Source: DATMXS01 sp050260275
Lineage (GTDB): Bacteria > Acidobacteriota > Terriglobia > Bryobacterales > Bryobacteraceae
Length of the DNA stretch: 58,962 bases
Assembly: GCA_050260275.1 (NCBI GenBank)
Contig: JBLNBX010000047.1
Span: 1-58,962 of the forward strand
Direction: 5' to 3'
Part shown: one piece after another, positions 25,136 to 33,822 of the stretch
Numbering within the stretch: the first letter of the stretch is position 1
Layout of the letters: each line of letters opens with the position of its first letter
Notes under the pieces: generated by a model
The model's input: only the letters and a program-made list of their open reading frames with translations
Told to the model about the DNA's origin: nothing
Databases searched by the model: none
Position numbers and translations under genes: made by a program

Positions 25136-26965
25136 TTACCTCCGCCGCGACAGCTTTACCTCGGCCTCAACCGTCTCGCCGTCGCGCAAAACCTTTACTT
25201 TCACCACATCGCCGGGTCTCTTGGACCTCAGCGCGTAGGTGAAATCGTAGAGATTGTCTACCGCCTGACCGTCGAACTCAATCAGGACATCTCCGGCATT
25301 CAGCCCCGCCGCTTCTGCCGGCGAGCCCGCCGAGACTCCCGCGAACTTAACGCCTTTGGGGACATCGCCGAAATCAGGGATGCTGCCGAACCACGCTCCG
25401 CCCGACACTCCTCCCGCCGAGGGCGAACCCTGAAGCGTCGCTGATGCGACGAATTGCGGCCGCTCGGCGGAGGAGCACAACGCCTCTGCGATGTCACCAA
25501 CTGCGTCAAGCAGCGCCGCGGCTGCCCTGGCGTCGATCTTCTCCCAGGTATCGGTGGGCCGGTGATAGTCGCCGTGCAGCCCGGAAAAGAAGAAAAGCGA
25601 CGGGATCTTCTTCGAGAGGAAGCTCACGTGATCGCTGGAACCGACGTCCACCCCTCCGCTCAGGTCAGCCTGGAGCCCGTGCCGCGCGAGCGCTTCCTCG
25701 ACCACGGGTTTGAACGTCGTCCCCGACGCCACGCCGCCGACGTAAACCTTCCTATCGCGTATGCGGCCGATCATATCGAGGTTGATCATCGCCACGGCGT
25801 CCTCGAGCGGCAGCGCCGGGTGATCCACGTAGTACCTGGACCCCACAACGCCCATCTCCTCGCCCGCAAACGCAAGAAAGAGGATGCCGCGCCTCTGCTT
25901 CGGCATCCTGGCGAAACGCCGTGCCAACTCCAGCACGCCGGCCGTGCCCGAGGCGTTGTCGTCAGCGCCAGGATGAACCTTGCCCGCAGCCGAAGGCGAC
26001 ATGGAGAACTGCTCGCCCAAGCCGATGTGATCGTAGTGCGCGCCGATGATGACGTATTCGTTGGTTTCGCCCGGCACGTAGGCTGCGAGATTTCGCACCT
26101 GCGTCACCTCTCGCTTGAGGTCCGTGCGTGACTCCACCCGGATGGCGGCCGGAAACTCGAACGACTGCGGGTGCAGCCCGTCGTCGATGGCCTTCAGTAT
26201 GGCTGCCAGATCTTTGCCGGCTATCCCGAGCCAGCGGTCGAGTGTATGGGCCTTGACCTGCACCACCGGGATGCCCGCGTCGTTCGGCCCTACGGAGCGG
26301 CCGAAGGGCTCGAGCTCGTCGGGCTCCCAGCGATGGTTTGCGCTGTCGGCCACCAGGATGACGCCCGCTGCGCCGTGCCGCTTGGCGTTCGCGGCCTTGC
26401 TCCAGGACTGCGCGTGATCGGTATAGAGCTTGCCCGCGAATATGCTCGCATCGTCGAACTCCTGCGGCTCATGCCGTAGGACCACCACGATCTTGCCCGT
26501 GACATCGATGCCCGCGTAGTCGTCGTAGTTGAACTCCGGCGCGGTTATGCCATATCCCGCAAACACGAGCGGGCCGGCCATCCGGGCGCTCGACGAGAAG
26601 TTCAGCGGGCGGAAGTCCGAGTTGAGTTTCAACACGTGCTTTTCCGTGCCGGACGTCCACACGAAGCGGTTGTTCGAACCGAGCCGCGCATTCGTGATCA
26701 CGGGAAAGCGCTGCCCGAAACCCGCCCGCTCCACCGGCTCCACGTTCAGAGAGCGTAGTTGCGCGGAGATGAAGTCCGCAGCCTTCTCAAGCCCCGGGGC
26801 GCCGGTGCCGCGGCCAGCGAACTCGGCGGATGACAGGCGCTTCACATCCTCGAGGTAGCGGTCCGGATCTGCCTGCGCGGCGGCAAGCGAGATGGCGAAC
26901 GCCGCCAGCGCGGCCGCCCGCCACATCTGCTTCACTGGGATGCGCACTCTGCGAGCGGCCTTCAT
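25136..26965 (-). CDS. Secreted M28 zinc aminopeptidase with PA and PDZ domains
   Basis: 609 aa. Signal peptide at the N-terminus (the start could instead be the Met at 26926, right before the hydrophobic core), PA domain (about 120-225), M28 catalytic domain (about 270-500) and a C-terminal PDZ domain (about 520-605). Zinc ligands are visible as GAHYDH, GADDNASG, AGEEMG with its catalytic Glu, NLDMIG and DYHRPTDT. Such enzymes trim peptides in the periplasm or outside the cell. The PDZ domain may recruit substrates. Confidence 0.9.
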   Translation of the reverse strand: MKAARRVRIPVKQMWRAAALAAFAISLAAAQADPDRYLEDVKRLSSAEFAGRGTGAPGLEKAADFISAQLRSLNVEPVERAGFGQRFPVITNARLGSNNRFVWTSGTEKHVLKLNSDFRPLNFSSSARMAGPLVFAGYGITAPEFNYDDYAGIDVTGKIVVVLRHEPQEFDDASIFAGKLYTDHAQSWSKAANAKRHGAAGVILVADSANHRWEPDELEPFGRSVGPNDAGIPVVQVKAHTLDRWLGIAGKDLAAILKAIDDGLHPQSFEFPAAIRVESRTDLKREVTQVRNLAAYVPGETNEYVIIGAHYDHIGLGEQFSMSPSAAGKVHPGADDNASGTAGVLELARRFARMPKQRRGILFLAFAGEEMGVVGSRYYVDHPALPLEDAVAMINLDMIGRIRDRKVYVGGVASGTTFKPVVEEALARHGLQADLSGGVDVGSSDHVSFLSKKIPSLFFFSGLHGDYHRPTDTWEKIDARAAAALLDAVGDIAEALCSSAERPQFVASATLQGSPSAGGVSGGAWFGSIPDFGDVPKGVKFAGVSAGSPAEAAGLNAGDVLIEFDGQAVDNLYDFTYALRSKRPGDVVKVKVLRDGETVEAEVKLSRRR

Positions 26966-26983
26966 TTGCTTGTGAGCCGAACC

Positions 26984-27997
26984 TTATTGGCCTGGCGCGA
27001 GAGCCGGGGTCGCGGACGATGCTGCGCCGGCTCCGGCGCCGGGCACGGGAAGCTCCACCGCGCAGCCGCAGTCCTCGCCGGCGTTCCTGGCAGTCTTCTG
27101 GTACTCGATCTCGTAATCGATCACCTGCTTCAGTTGCGGCCAGGCTATCTGGCCCACCAGGCGGCGGCCGTTGACGAACAGCGTCGGCGTGGAGTTAATG
27201 CTCAGGTCGCGCGCTTCGGCGATGCTCTTATCCACCTCGGCCTCAGTCTGGCGCGTTTCGATGCAGCGAGAGAGCTGGAGTGTGTCGATCTCCTTGTCCT
27301 TAGCCCAGTTGAGCACCTGATTCTTGAGACTCTCGGGCGTGATCTTCTCCTGGCTGGCGTAGACCCAGTCGTGATAGTCCCAGAACGCAGCGGCGTTCTG
27401 CCGGAACACGCAGCGGCCCGCCATCGCGGCCGGCTTGGCCCACGGGTGAATCCGCTCGAGCGGCAGGTCCTTGAAGTACACCCTCACCTGCTTCGGGTAC
27501 GCGCTCAGGAGGTTCTCGCGCAGCATCTTCGCCTCCTCCTTGCAGAAGGGGCACTGGAAATCTGTGAAGACGACTATCACCACCGGAGCTCCGGGCGTTC
27601 CCATGCTCGGCTGGAGCTCCGTCTTGAGCTTGTCCAGCTCGGTCTTAAACGGGTTCTGATCGATGGCCCAGATAGAAGGCGCGCGCAGCACCTTCATGCC
27701 GTCCTGCGTAACCAGGAACGTCTCCACCTGGCTGGCCTGGCCGAGGCTCGCCCTTACGGTGATCTCGAAGAAGCCCGGCAGCCTCGAGGACTGCTTCGCG
27801 TCGCCGATGCTTAGCTCGATCGGAGGGAACCAGCCCATGGCGTGCCGCAGGTAAGCCTCCAGCGTGGGCTTATCAAGGGCGGACTTCTGCGTCGTCTGGA
27901 GCGGTGCGGACGCAGCGGCGGCCGGCTTGGGCTCCGGCGCCTGTCCTAGCAACAACCCGGCCAAGCACAACGAAAATAAGGCTAGACGGCTCATCAC
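26984..27997 (-). CDS. Periplasmic DsbA-like thiol oxidoreductase (thioredoxin_4 family)
   Basis: 337 aa with a signal peptide (first about 20 residues), an Ala/Pro linker and a DsbA-like fold in the second half. Active site FQCPFC (near 150) and the cis-Pro loop STPTLFVNG (near 277). A Cys-Gly-Cys pair near the C-terminus (DCGC) and a Pro/Ala tail are extra. It probably forms or reshuffles disulfides in exported proteins. The start is GTG at 27997 (or the next ATG codon), 9-12 nt after a TAGAAT hexamer. Confidence 0.88.
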   Translation of the reverse strand: MMSRLALFSLCLAGLLLGQAPEPKPAAAASAPLQTTQKSALDKPTLEAYLRHAMGWFPPIELSIGDAKQSSRLPGFFEITVRASLGQASQVETFLVTQDGMKVLRAPSIWAIDQNPFKTELDKLKTELQPSMGTPGAPVVIVVFTDFQCPFCKEEAKMLRENLLSAYPKQVRVYFKDLPLERIHPWAKPAAMAGRCVFRQNAAAFWDYHDWVYASQEKITPESLKNQVLNWAKDKEIDTLQLSRCIETRQTEAEVDKSIAEARDLSINSTPTLFVNGRRLVGQIAWPQLKQVIDYEIEYQKTARNAGEDCGCAVELPVPGAGAGAASSATPALAPGQ

Positions 27998-28019
27998 AAT
28001 GCCCCTATTCTAACAGCGC

Positions 28020-29516
28020 TCAGACTACCGGCCCGATCCGCCAGGGAGCGAACTCTCTGTGCCCCAGGCGCTCCGCAGCGGCACGCTCGCCCGAGGCCAC
28101 CCGCAGCAACGAGTCGAATATCTCGATTCCCACTTCGTCCAGCGTGGCCTCGCCGTCGGCGATCCGGCCGGCGTTGACGTCCATGTTGTCGCGCATGCGG
28201 CAGAACGTCGCCGTGTTGCTCGCTATCTTCAGAACCGGTACGGTCGGGAACCCGATAGCGCTGCCGCGTCCCGTCGTGAAGGCGATGAGGTTCACGCCGC
28301 CTGCCGCCAGTCCCGCGAGCGAGACTGGATCGTAGCCCGGCGTGCTCATGAAAACCAGCCCCGGCCCGGCGATGCGCTCGGCGTAATCGAAGACATCGAT
28401 CAGGATAGACGTGCCGCCTTTCGCCACCGCTCCAAGCGATTTCTCGACGATGTTCGTAAGCCCCCCGGCCTTGTTTCCGGGCGAGGGGTTGGCGTCGAAC
28501 GTGTGGCCGAACATGCCGAGGTAGCGGCGGTAGCGTTCGATGGCCTCGAGAAGGCGTTCGGCCACGGCGCGGCTGCGAGCGCGCCGGACCAGCAGGTGCT
28601 CGGCGCCCACGATCTCCGGCGTTTCGGCGAGAACGGCCGTTCCCCCCGCGGCCACCAGCAGGTCGCTCGCGCGGCCCAGCGCCGGGTTGGCGGTGATCCC
28701 CGAAAAAGAGTCCGACCCCCCGCAATTAAGCCCCAGAACGAGCTTAGAAACAGGCAGTGCGGCGCGCTTCTGCTCCGCCACCCGTTCCATCGCGCGCCGA
28801 ACCTCGCGCCGCGCCGCGTCAACCGCAGCGCGCGTGCCGCCCTCGCGCTGGAGCGTGATGCCCGCCACTCCGGGCGGCCCGAGGTATACATCAACCTGGT
28901 TGTCCTCGCACCCCAGGCCAACTACCACCGAGGCCGCGACGTTCGGATGATGAATGACGCCCCTTAGAGTCTTTTCTAACAGCGCCGTGTCGGGGCCGGC
29001 GGCCTGCCCGCAGCCTGTCTCGTGTGTGAAGGCGACCACGCCGTCGATGTTGGGCGGCAGTGGTTCGGCATCGAAGCTTCGCGCAGCCAGTTCCGCCGCA
29101 TGCGCCGAGCAGTTGCTGGCCGCCACTACGGCAATGTAGTTCCGCGTGCCCGCGCGCCCGTCCTCGCGCAGGTAGCCCAGGAACGTGGGGCCATCGGCCG
29201 GAGGCTGCGGCAGCGGCTTTTCGCACTGCGGGAACTCGTACTGCCTGTCCGGCTCGCCGTACCGCAGGTTGTGCGTGTGAACGTGCGCGCCGGCCGGTAT
29301 CTGTTCCGAGGCGGTTCCGATCGGCTCACCGTAGCGCCGCACGGCCTCGCCCGGGCGGATGGGCCGCAGCGCCACCTTGTGGCCTGGCGCGATCGCATCT
29401 CTGACGAGAACGGCCCGGCCGCTGATGTCTATCCGCGCTCCCGCCACGAGCGGCACCCGAGCGATGGCTACGTCATCGTTCGCGTGAAGCAGTATTGCAG
29501 GGCAGTTTTCAGCCAT
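28020..29516 (-). CDS. UxaA/GarD-family hydro-lyase (altronate or galactarate dehydratase)
   Basis: 498 aa. N-terminal SAF-like domain (about 1-95) followed by the UxaA/GarD catalytic region with FLGYLREDGRAGTRNYI, THETGCGQ, GLGCEDNQ, LNCGGSDSFSG and TTGRGSAIGFPTVPVLKIASN segments. Members dehydrate sugar acids such as altronate or galactarate with an iron or metal centre. The gene stands apart from other uronate genes, so the substrate is open. Cytoplasmic. Confidence 0.86.
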   Translation of the reverse strand: MAENCPAILLHANDDVAIARVPLVAGARIDISGRAVLVRDAIAPGHKVALRPIRPGEAVRRYGEPIGTASEQIPAGAHVHTHNLRYGEPDRQYEFPQCEKPLPQPPADGPTFLGYLREDGRAGTRNYIAVVAASNCSAHAAELAARSFDAEPLPPNIDGVVAFTHETGCGQAAGPDTALLEKTLRGVIHHPNVAASVVVGLGCEDNQVDVYLGPPGVAGITLQREGGTRAAVDAARREVRRAMERVAEQKRAALPVSKLVLGLNCGGSDSFSGITANPALGRASDLLVAAGGTAVLAETPEIVGAEHLLVRRARSRAVAERLLEAIERYRRYLGMFGHTFDANPSPGNKAGGLTNIVEKSLGAVAKGGTSILIDVFDYAERIAGPGLVFMSTPGYDPVSLAGLAAGGVNLIAFTTGRGSAIGFPTVPVLKIASNTATFCRMRDNMDVNAGRIADGEATLDEVGIEIFDSLLRVASGERAAAERLGHREFAPWRIGPVV

Positions 29517-29541
29517 GTGGAGAGGGGAGCCTGCTCACCGC

Positions 29542-30090
29542 CTATCGTAGCAGCACGGTCTCGCAGATCTGCTCGCCGGTGTGCAGGTGCAGTTTGTCTC
29601 CCACCGGATGTATCCAGAAACCCGAGCCGTCTGCAGGTTCCGGGATATCCTCGGGGCCGTCGATCACGGTGAAGCCGCTGTCGCGCTCGGCAGCCTTGTT
29701 GAATCTTCCGAGGTGCGCGTGCGCGTGGCACTGGGTGCGGACGCGGTCGCCGTTCACGGCCAGGCCCCACTCCTCTCCGAACAGCTCGCGCGCGCGCTCG
29801 ATGGCGGCCTTCCAGAAGCGGGTCCGCTGGGCGCGGGGCATCCCACGCGGCACTCCATGGCCATCGTAGCGATGCGAAACGGGCAGGATGAGCCAGCGGT
29901 TGGGCTTGCGCGGATTGTTGTCCTTCAGGAAGAAGAACACCTCGGACTCATGATGCTTCTCCGCCTCGCGGCAGAGGCTGCACTGCCGCGCGTTCGCCAT
30001 CAGTTCCGGGTCTGTGTCGCAGGCGCATACACCCGCCGTCTGGGCCGCCAGCGGAAGCGCCGCAGCGGCGGCCAGCAGAAGCTTCCGCAT
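29542..30090 (-). CDS. Secreted HIT-like protein
   Basis: 182 aa with a signal peptide (MRKLLLAAAAALPLAAQ). After it comes a Cys-rich segment (CACD, QCSLCREAEKHH) and then WLILPVSH and QCHAHAHLGRF, which resemble the HxHxH active site of HIT-superfamily and CDP-diacylglycerol pyrophosphatase-type proteins. Export of a HIT-like fold is unusual. The ATG lies 9 nt after a perfect TATAAT that overlaps the -10 box of the divergent gene. Confidence 0.62.
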   Translation of the reverse strand: MRKLLLAAAAALPLAAQTAGVCACDTDPELMANARQCSLCREAEKHHESEVFFFLKDNNPRKPNRWLILPVSHRYDGHGVPRGMPRAQRTRFWKAAIERARELFGEEWGLAVNGDRVRTQCHAHAHLGRFNKAAERDSGFTVIDGPEDIPEPADGSGFWIHPVGDKLHLHTGEQICETVLLR

Positions 30091-30099
30091 GAGCCGTTC

Positions 30100-30107
30100 A
30101 TTATACT
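30100..30107. promoter_or_regulatory. Overlapping divergent -10 elements
   Basis: The 8-bp ATTATACT reads TATACT on the plus strand (30102-30107) and TATAAT on the minus strand (30105-30100). The divergent start codons are only 23 bp apart (GTG 30114 plus; ATG 30090 minus). Each lies 6-9 nt past its -10, so both mRNAs would be leaderless or nearly so. Confidence 0.55.
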
Positions 30108-30113
30108 TGAGGA

Positions 30114-31538
30114 GTGTTACGGCGCTCAGCGCCGCTGTGGCTCGCAGTTGCGGCCGTCGCGGCCTTCCTGTTGTTCTTCTATCGCCTCGACGGCGTCGGG
30201 CTGATAGGCCCCGATGAGCCGCGCTACGCTGCCATCGGCCGCGAGATGGCCGCCTCCGGCGACTGGATCACGCCGCGGCTTTGGGGCGAGCCGTGGTTCG
30301 AAAAGCCACCCCTCCTCTACTGGATGACGGCCGCTGGGTTCTCGGCCGGCCTCGGCGACGATCTCGCACCACGCCTGCCCGTGGCGCTTCTCGCCTCAGC
30401 CTTCCTGGGCTTCTTCTTCTGGGCGCTCCGGCGCGAGTTCGGCGCTCGCGCCGCCGCGTTTTCGACGGCCATCCTCGGCACTTCGGCGGGCTACCTGGCT
30501 TACACGCGTGTTGCCGTAACGGATCTGCCGCTCGCTGCTACGTTCACCGGCGCGGTGCTGCTTCTGCTGCCGTGGATCTCGCGGGGCGAACGGCGATGGC
30601 TGCCCGTGGCGGGAGCGCTTCTCGGCGCGGCGGCGCTCGCCAAAGGTCTCGTCCCGCTGGTTCTCATCGCTCCGCTCGCCTGGTTCGCCCGGAGGCGCTG
30701 GCGCGAGGCGTGGCCCGCGATTCTCGCCTTCGCCGCTGTCGCTGGCCCATGGTACGCGCTGGTGACGGCGCGAAACGGCAGCGCGTTCATCGAGGAGTTC
30801 TTCATCCGCCATCACTTCGGCCGCTTCGCCTCCGGCGCTCTCCAGCACGGACAGCCGTTCTGGTTCTACGCTCCGGTATTTCTGGCGCTGCTCTTCCCCT
30901 GGACGCCGCTGGCGGCAGTGATCTGGCGCACAGGGAACGACCCGCGACGCCGCGCGCTGCTCTCGGTGGTCGTTTTCGGCCTGGTGTTCTTCTCGATGTC
31001 GCGGAACAAGCTGCCCGGATACCTGCTGCCGCTCATGCCCGCGACGGCGGCGCTTGCGGGGGTGGCGATAGCGGAGGCGAAGCGCCCGCGCTACCTTCTC
31101 GCCGCCTGCGCGGTGCTGCTCGGTGCGGTGCCGGTGGTCGCATCCATTCTGCCCGAGGCCATAGAACGAGGAATTACGAGCGCACGGTTGGGAAGCGCAG
31201 GCTGGCCGTGGGCCGCGCCAGCCCTCATCGCCAGCGCTGTCATCGCCGCGCGCGGGCGCCGGGACATCTCAATAGCTGCGATCGCGATGGGAATGGCCGC
31301 CGGAGCGGCATGGACGGCCGCTCGCAGCTTTCCCGCGCTCGACGGCACGGTTTCCGCCCGCGCCTTCTGGCGGGAGGCCGAGCCGCTGAGCCCGCGCCTG
31401 TGCGTCGAAACCGCACACCGCTCCTGGCGCTACAACCTGAACTACTACTCCGTGAGGCCGCTTCCGGATTGCGAAGCGGCCGGGCGCACGCTGCGCATCG
31501 AGCAAGCGCCCGGCCGTCCCGCTATCGTGCGGGACTGA
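30114..31538 (+). CDS. ArnT-like membrane glycosyltransferase (PMT/GT39-GT83 family)
   Basis: 474 aa with about ten membrane helices. The first extracytoplasmic loop has the GPDEPRYAAIGREM motif and EKPPLLYW, the acidic and lipid-donor-binding hallmarks of ArnT/PMT enzymes that move sugars from polyprenyl-phosphate donors onto lipid A or proteins. ArnT of enterobacteria is about 550 aa, so this is a short member. The start is GTG at 30114, with a TATACT 6 nt upstream. Acceptor unknown. Confidence 0.85.
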   Translation: MLRRSAPLWLAVAAVAAFLLFFYRLDGVGLIGPDEPRYAAIGREMAASGDWITPRLWGEPWFEKPPLLYWMTAAGFSAGLGDDLAPRLPVALLASAFLGFFFWALRREFGARAAAFSTAILGTSAGYLAYTRVAVTDLPLAATFTGAVLLLLPWISRGERRWLPVAGALLGAAALAKGLVPLVLIAPLAWFARRRWREAWPAILAFAAVAGPWYALVTARNGSAFIEEFFIRHHFGRFASGALQHGQPFWFYAPVFLALLFPWTPLAAVIWRTGNDPRRRALLSVVVFGLVFFSMSRNKLPGYLLPLMPATAALAGVAIAEAKRPRYLLAACAVLLGAVPVVASILPEAIERGITSARLGSAGWPWAAPALIASAVIAARGRRDISIAAIAMGMAAGAAWTAARSFPALDGTVSARAFWREAEPLSPRLCVETAHRSWRYNLNYYSVRPLPDCEAAGRTLRIEQAPGRPAIVRD

Positions 31539-31554
31539 TCTGGACCAACCGCGG

Positions 31555-32379
31555 CTACTTCTTCAGCAGCTTCTGGATCTTCGCCCGGAGGTCCTTCGTC
31601 TCCTTGCTCTCGGGAACGTCCTTGAGCGTGTCCATCGCGCGCGTCGCGAAGAACTCCACGCGCTTGTCGTTGGCCAGCTTGTCCGGCCCGTAGAGCCTGG
31701 CGGCGTCGTACATGACGTTGGCCATCTCGGCCATGAACACTTCGCGAGGAACCGAAGGAGACTCCGCCTTGAGGATCTCTTGAGTCTTAGCCGTGTCCTC
31801 GGGAGCGCCCACCACGCGAGTAGTTGACATCAGCACTGCGGTTTGCAGGTGCGACCGCTGCACATCCTCCAGGATGGCGGGTTGCAGTACCTGCCCGTGC
31901 GCGATTTTTTCGAGCTGGCTCGGAGGGAAAATGCTCCCTTTCGGGTACGAGAAGGCCAGCGGGACGGTGGCATCCTTGTTTGCGGCCTGGAACTTCATGA
32001 ACGCTTCACCGAACTGCAGATACAGGCGGTTCGCGATTGTCCGGTAGTCGTTCATCGAGCGGCGGAACGGAGAGGGATTCCCGACATTTGCCTTCGCGCC
32101 GTACTCGAAATTGTCAGCCAGTTCCGAGTAACCCCTGGCCAGGCCCGCAGTCAGGGTGAGGTACCAGGGGTATGCACGGGCGGTGTACTCGTTGTCGCTC
32201 TTAATGATGCTCTCCAGATGTTGGGCGGTTTTTAGATAGTCGCCCGCGGCGTAGGTCTCCTGCGCGGCTGCCCAGTAGAACGCCGGCGTCCCAGGCTGCG
32301 GCGGCTTGGGTCCGGAAGAGCAGGAAATTATCAGTGCGCTCAGGGTTACAGCTAGAGCGAGAATACCTCTGAGCTTCAT
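31555..32379 (-). CDS. Putative lipoprotein, TPR-like
   Basis: 274 aa. The N-terminus MKLRGILALAVTLSALIISC ends in a lipobox Cys, so it should be lipid-anchored. The mature part is helical with repeated short helices (AAQETYAAGDYLKTAQHLESII is the clearest TPR-like pair) and ends in a Lys-rich helix. Possible scaffold in the envelope; no family named with confidence. Convergent with the glycosyltransferase. Confidence 0.72.
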   Translation of the reverse strand: MKLRGILALAVTLSALIISCSSGPKPPQPGTPAFYWAAAQETYAAGDYLKTAQHLESIIKSDNEYTARAYPWYLTLTAGLARGYSELADNFEYGAKANVGNPSPFRRSMNDYRTIANRLYLQFGEAFMKFQAANKDATVPLAFSYPKGSIFPPSQLEKIAHGQVLQPAILEDVQRSHLQTAVLMSTTRVVGAPEDTAKTQEILKAESPSVPREVFMAEMANVMYDAARLYGPDKLANDKRVEFFATRAMDTLKDVPESKETKDLRAKIQKLLKK

Positions 32380-32529
32380 TGATCTATGCCTCCGGCTGTG
32401 CTTGTTAACACACTTCGGATCTGAATTGCAAGTGCCACAGCCTCAAAAACTGGCTTTAGTTAAGTCAGACGACGCAGCGCGCCCCACGGCGGTAGTACTC
32501 TGGGGTCAGAACTCAAACGGAGGGCCGTT
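32380..32529. other. Intergenic promoter region between lipoprotein gene and sodC
   Basis: 150 bp between divergent genes. It has somewhat lower GC on its left half. A GGAGGG Shine-Dalgarno at its right end serves sodC. No gene seen. Confidence 0.5.
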
Positions 32530-33045
32530 ATGCCGACCAGAATCACGCTCGCCGCGGCGCTTCTAGCCTGCGCCGTACTCGCTCAGCAAGACCAGCCCGC
32601 CCCCGGCCAGGTTGTGGGCAAAGCCACGCTCGTCAATCCGCAAGGCCAGACGGTTGGCAGCGCGACACTCGTCAAATCGGTGAAAGGCATCATCGTCAAC
32701 GTTGACCTGAAGAACCTGCCGCCCGGCCCGCACGCGATCCATATCCACGAGACCGGACGGTGCGAGCCGCCCGATTTCAAATCCGCCGGAGGCCACCTCA
32801 ACCCTGCGAAGAAGCAGCACGGCTTGCTGAACCCGCATGGATACCACGTGGGCGACCTCACCAACATCACCGTCGGCCAGAACGGCACGGTGCAGGCGTC
32901 GCTCCACGCGGACGCCCTCGAAGTGCAGCATTTGTTCGGGCCCGCCGGCAGCTCGATTGTCATCCACGCCAGCCCGGATGACTACAAGACCGACCCCGCC
33001 GGAGATGCGGGCGCGCGGATCGCCTGCGGCCCGATCACGCGCTGA
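32530..33045 (+). CDS. sodC: Periplasmic Cu/Zn superoxide dismutase
   Basis: 171 aa with a signal peptide. Metal ligands are all present: HIHETGRC (two copper His and the disulfide Cys), GGHLNP (bridging His), KQHG and a later His plus GDL Asp for zinc, and VIHASPDDY for the fourth copper His. The second disulfide Cys is in RIACG. It removes superoxide in the periplasm. A GGAGGG Shine-Dalgarno lies 6 nt before the ATG. Its stop overlaps the end of the convergent cyclase gene by 11 bp. Confidence 0.95.
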   Translation: MPTRITLAAALLACAVLAQQDQPAPGQVVGKATLVNPQGQTVGSATLVKSVKGIIVNVDLKNLPPGPHAIHIHETGRCEPPDFKSAGGHLNPAKKQHGLLNPHGYHVGDLTNITVGQNGTVQASLHADALEVQHLFGPAGSSIVIHASPDDYKTDPAGDAGARIACGPITR

Positions 33046-33820
33046 CCAGCGCGAAAGCCCGCACCGGAGAGCCGGTGCCGCCGCGAATGGCAAGCGGCGC
33101 GGCGATGAAAAGAAACTCCGCCGCCCCGGAGGCGGCCAGTTCCTCGAGATTGAGACTCTCGAAGAGGTGGATGCCCCGCTCCACCAGCAGATGAGTGTGC
33201 GCCGGCATCGTGCCGCTGGGCGTCTTCTCGAACGTGAGCGTGTCCGAACCCGCGGCAAACACGCCGCGCTCGCCCAGCCACCGGGCGCCTGCCTCGGCCG
33301 GCCCGGGGCATCGGACGCCATTCACGTATCGCCGCGGATCGTCCCAGAACCGTCCCCATCCGGTGCGGATGAGCGCCACATCGCCGGGCCGGATCGCTGC
33401 GCCGCCAGCGGCCTCGAGGTGCTCCGGCAGGATCTCGAAATCTTCAGCCAGCGCATCCGTGTTCTGCTGGCGGGCAATGTCGAGCAGCACGCCCCGGCGC
33501 AGCACCGGGCCCACGCCATCTATCGTCAGCGCTCCCACGCCGCCTGCGTACGACTGCCCGGCGCCAGCATCCGCTCCGCCATGCAGGCGCCCGTTGAGCG
33601 AGTAGTGGCACAGCGCGTCCATGTGCGTTCCCGAGTGCCCGCCCATCGCGAACGCCTCCGATGCCGAACTCGAGCCATTGGTACGCACTGCGTCGCCGTG
33701 CCGCTTCGAGAGGCTGAACAGAAACGGCGGGTGGGTGGGGTAGTGCGGCATGCCCGTGAAGAACGGCTGCGAGAGATCGATCACCCGCGCCCGCGCAACC
33801 GCTTCGAATAGCTTGCGCAT
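33035..33820 (-). CDS. Cyclase family protein (kynurenine formamidase-like)
   Basis: 261 aa. The HSGTHMDALCH motif (near residue 61) is the zinc site of the cyclase/KynB family, and the IDLSQPFFTGMP N-terminus and a late MPAHTHLL His also fit. These amidohydrolases open formylkynurenine or similar rings; no kynurenine genes are near, so the substrate is unknown. It starts 2 bp after the antiporter gene on the same strand, so the pair is probably one transcript. Confidence 0.85.
   Translation of the reverse strand: MRKLFEAVARARVIDLSQPFFTGMPHYPTHPPFLFSLSKRHGDAVRTNGSSSASEAFAMGGHSGTHMDALCHYSLNGRLHGGADAGAGQSYAGGVGALTIDGVGPVLRRGVLLDIARQQNTDALAEDFEILPEHLEAAGGAAIRPGDVALIRTGWGRFWDDPRRYVNGVRCPGPAEAGARWLGERGVFAAGSDTLTFEKTPSGTMPAHTHLLVERGIHLFESLNLEELAASGAAEFLFIAAPLAIRGGTGSPVRAFALVSA
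33038..33053. terminator. Short hairpin shared by convergent stops
   Basis: CGCGCT (33038-33043), loop GACC, AGCGCG (33048-33053). It spans both stop codons of the overlapping convergent sodC and cyclase genes. No T-run follows on either strand, so it is at best a weak terminator or an RNA end structure. Confidence 0.3.
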
Positions 33821-33822
33821 GA

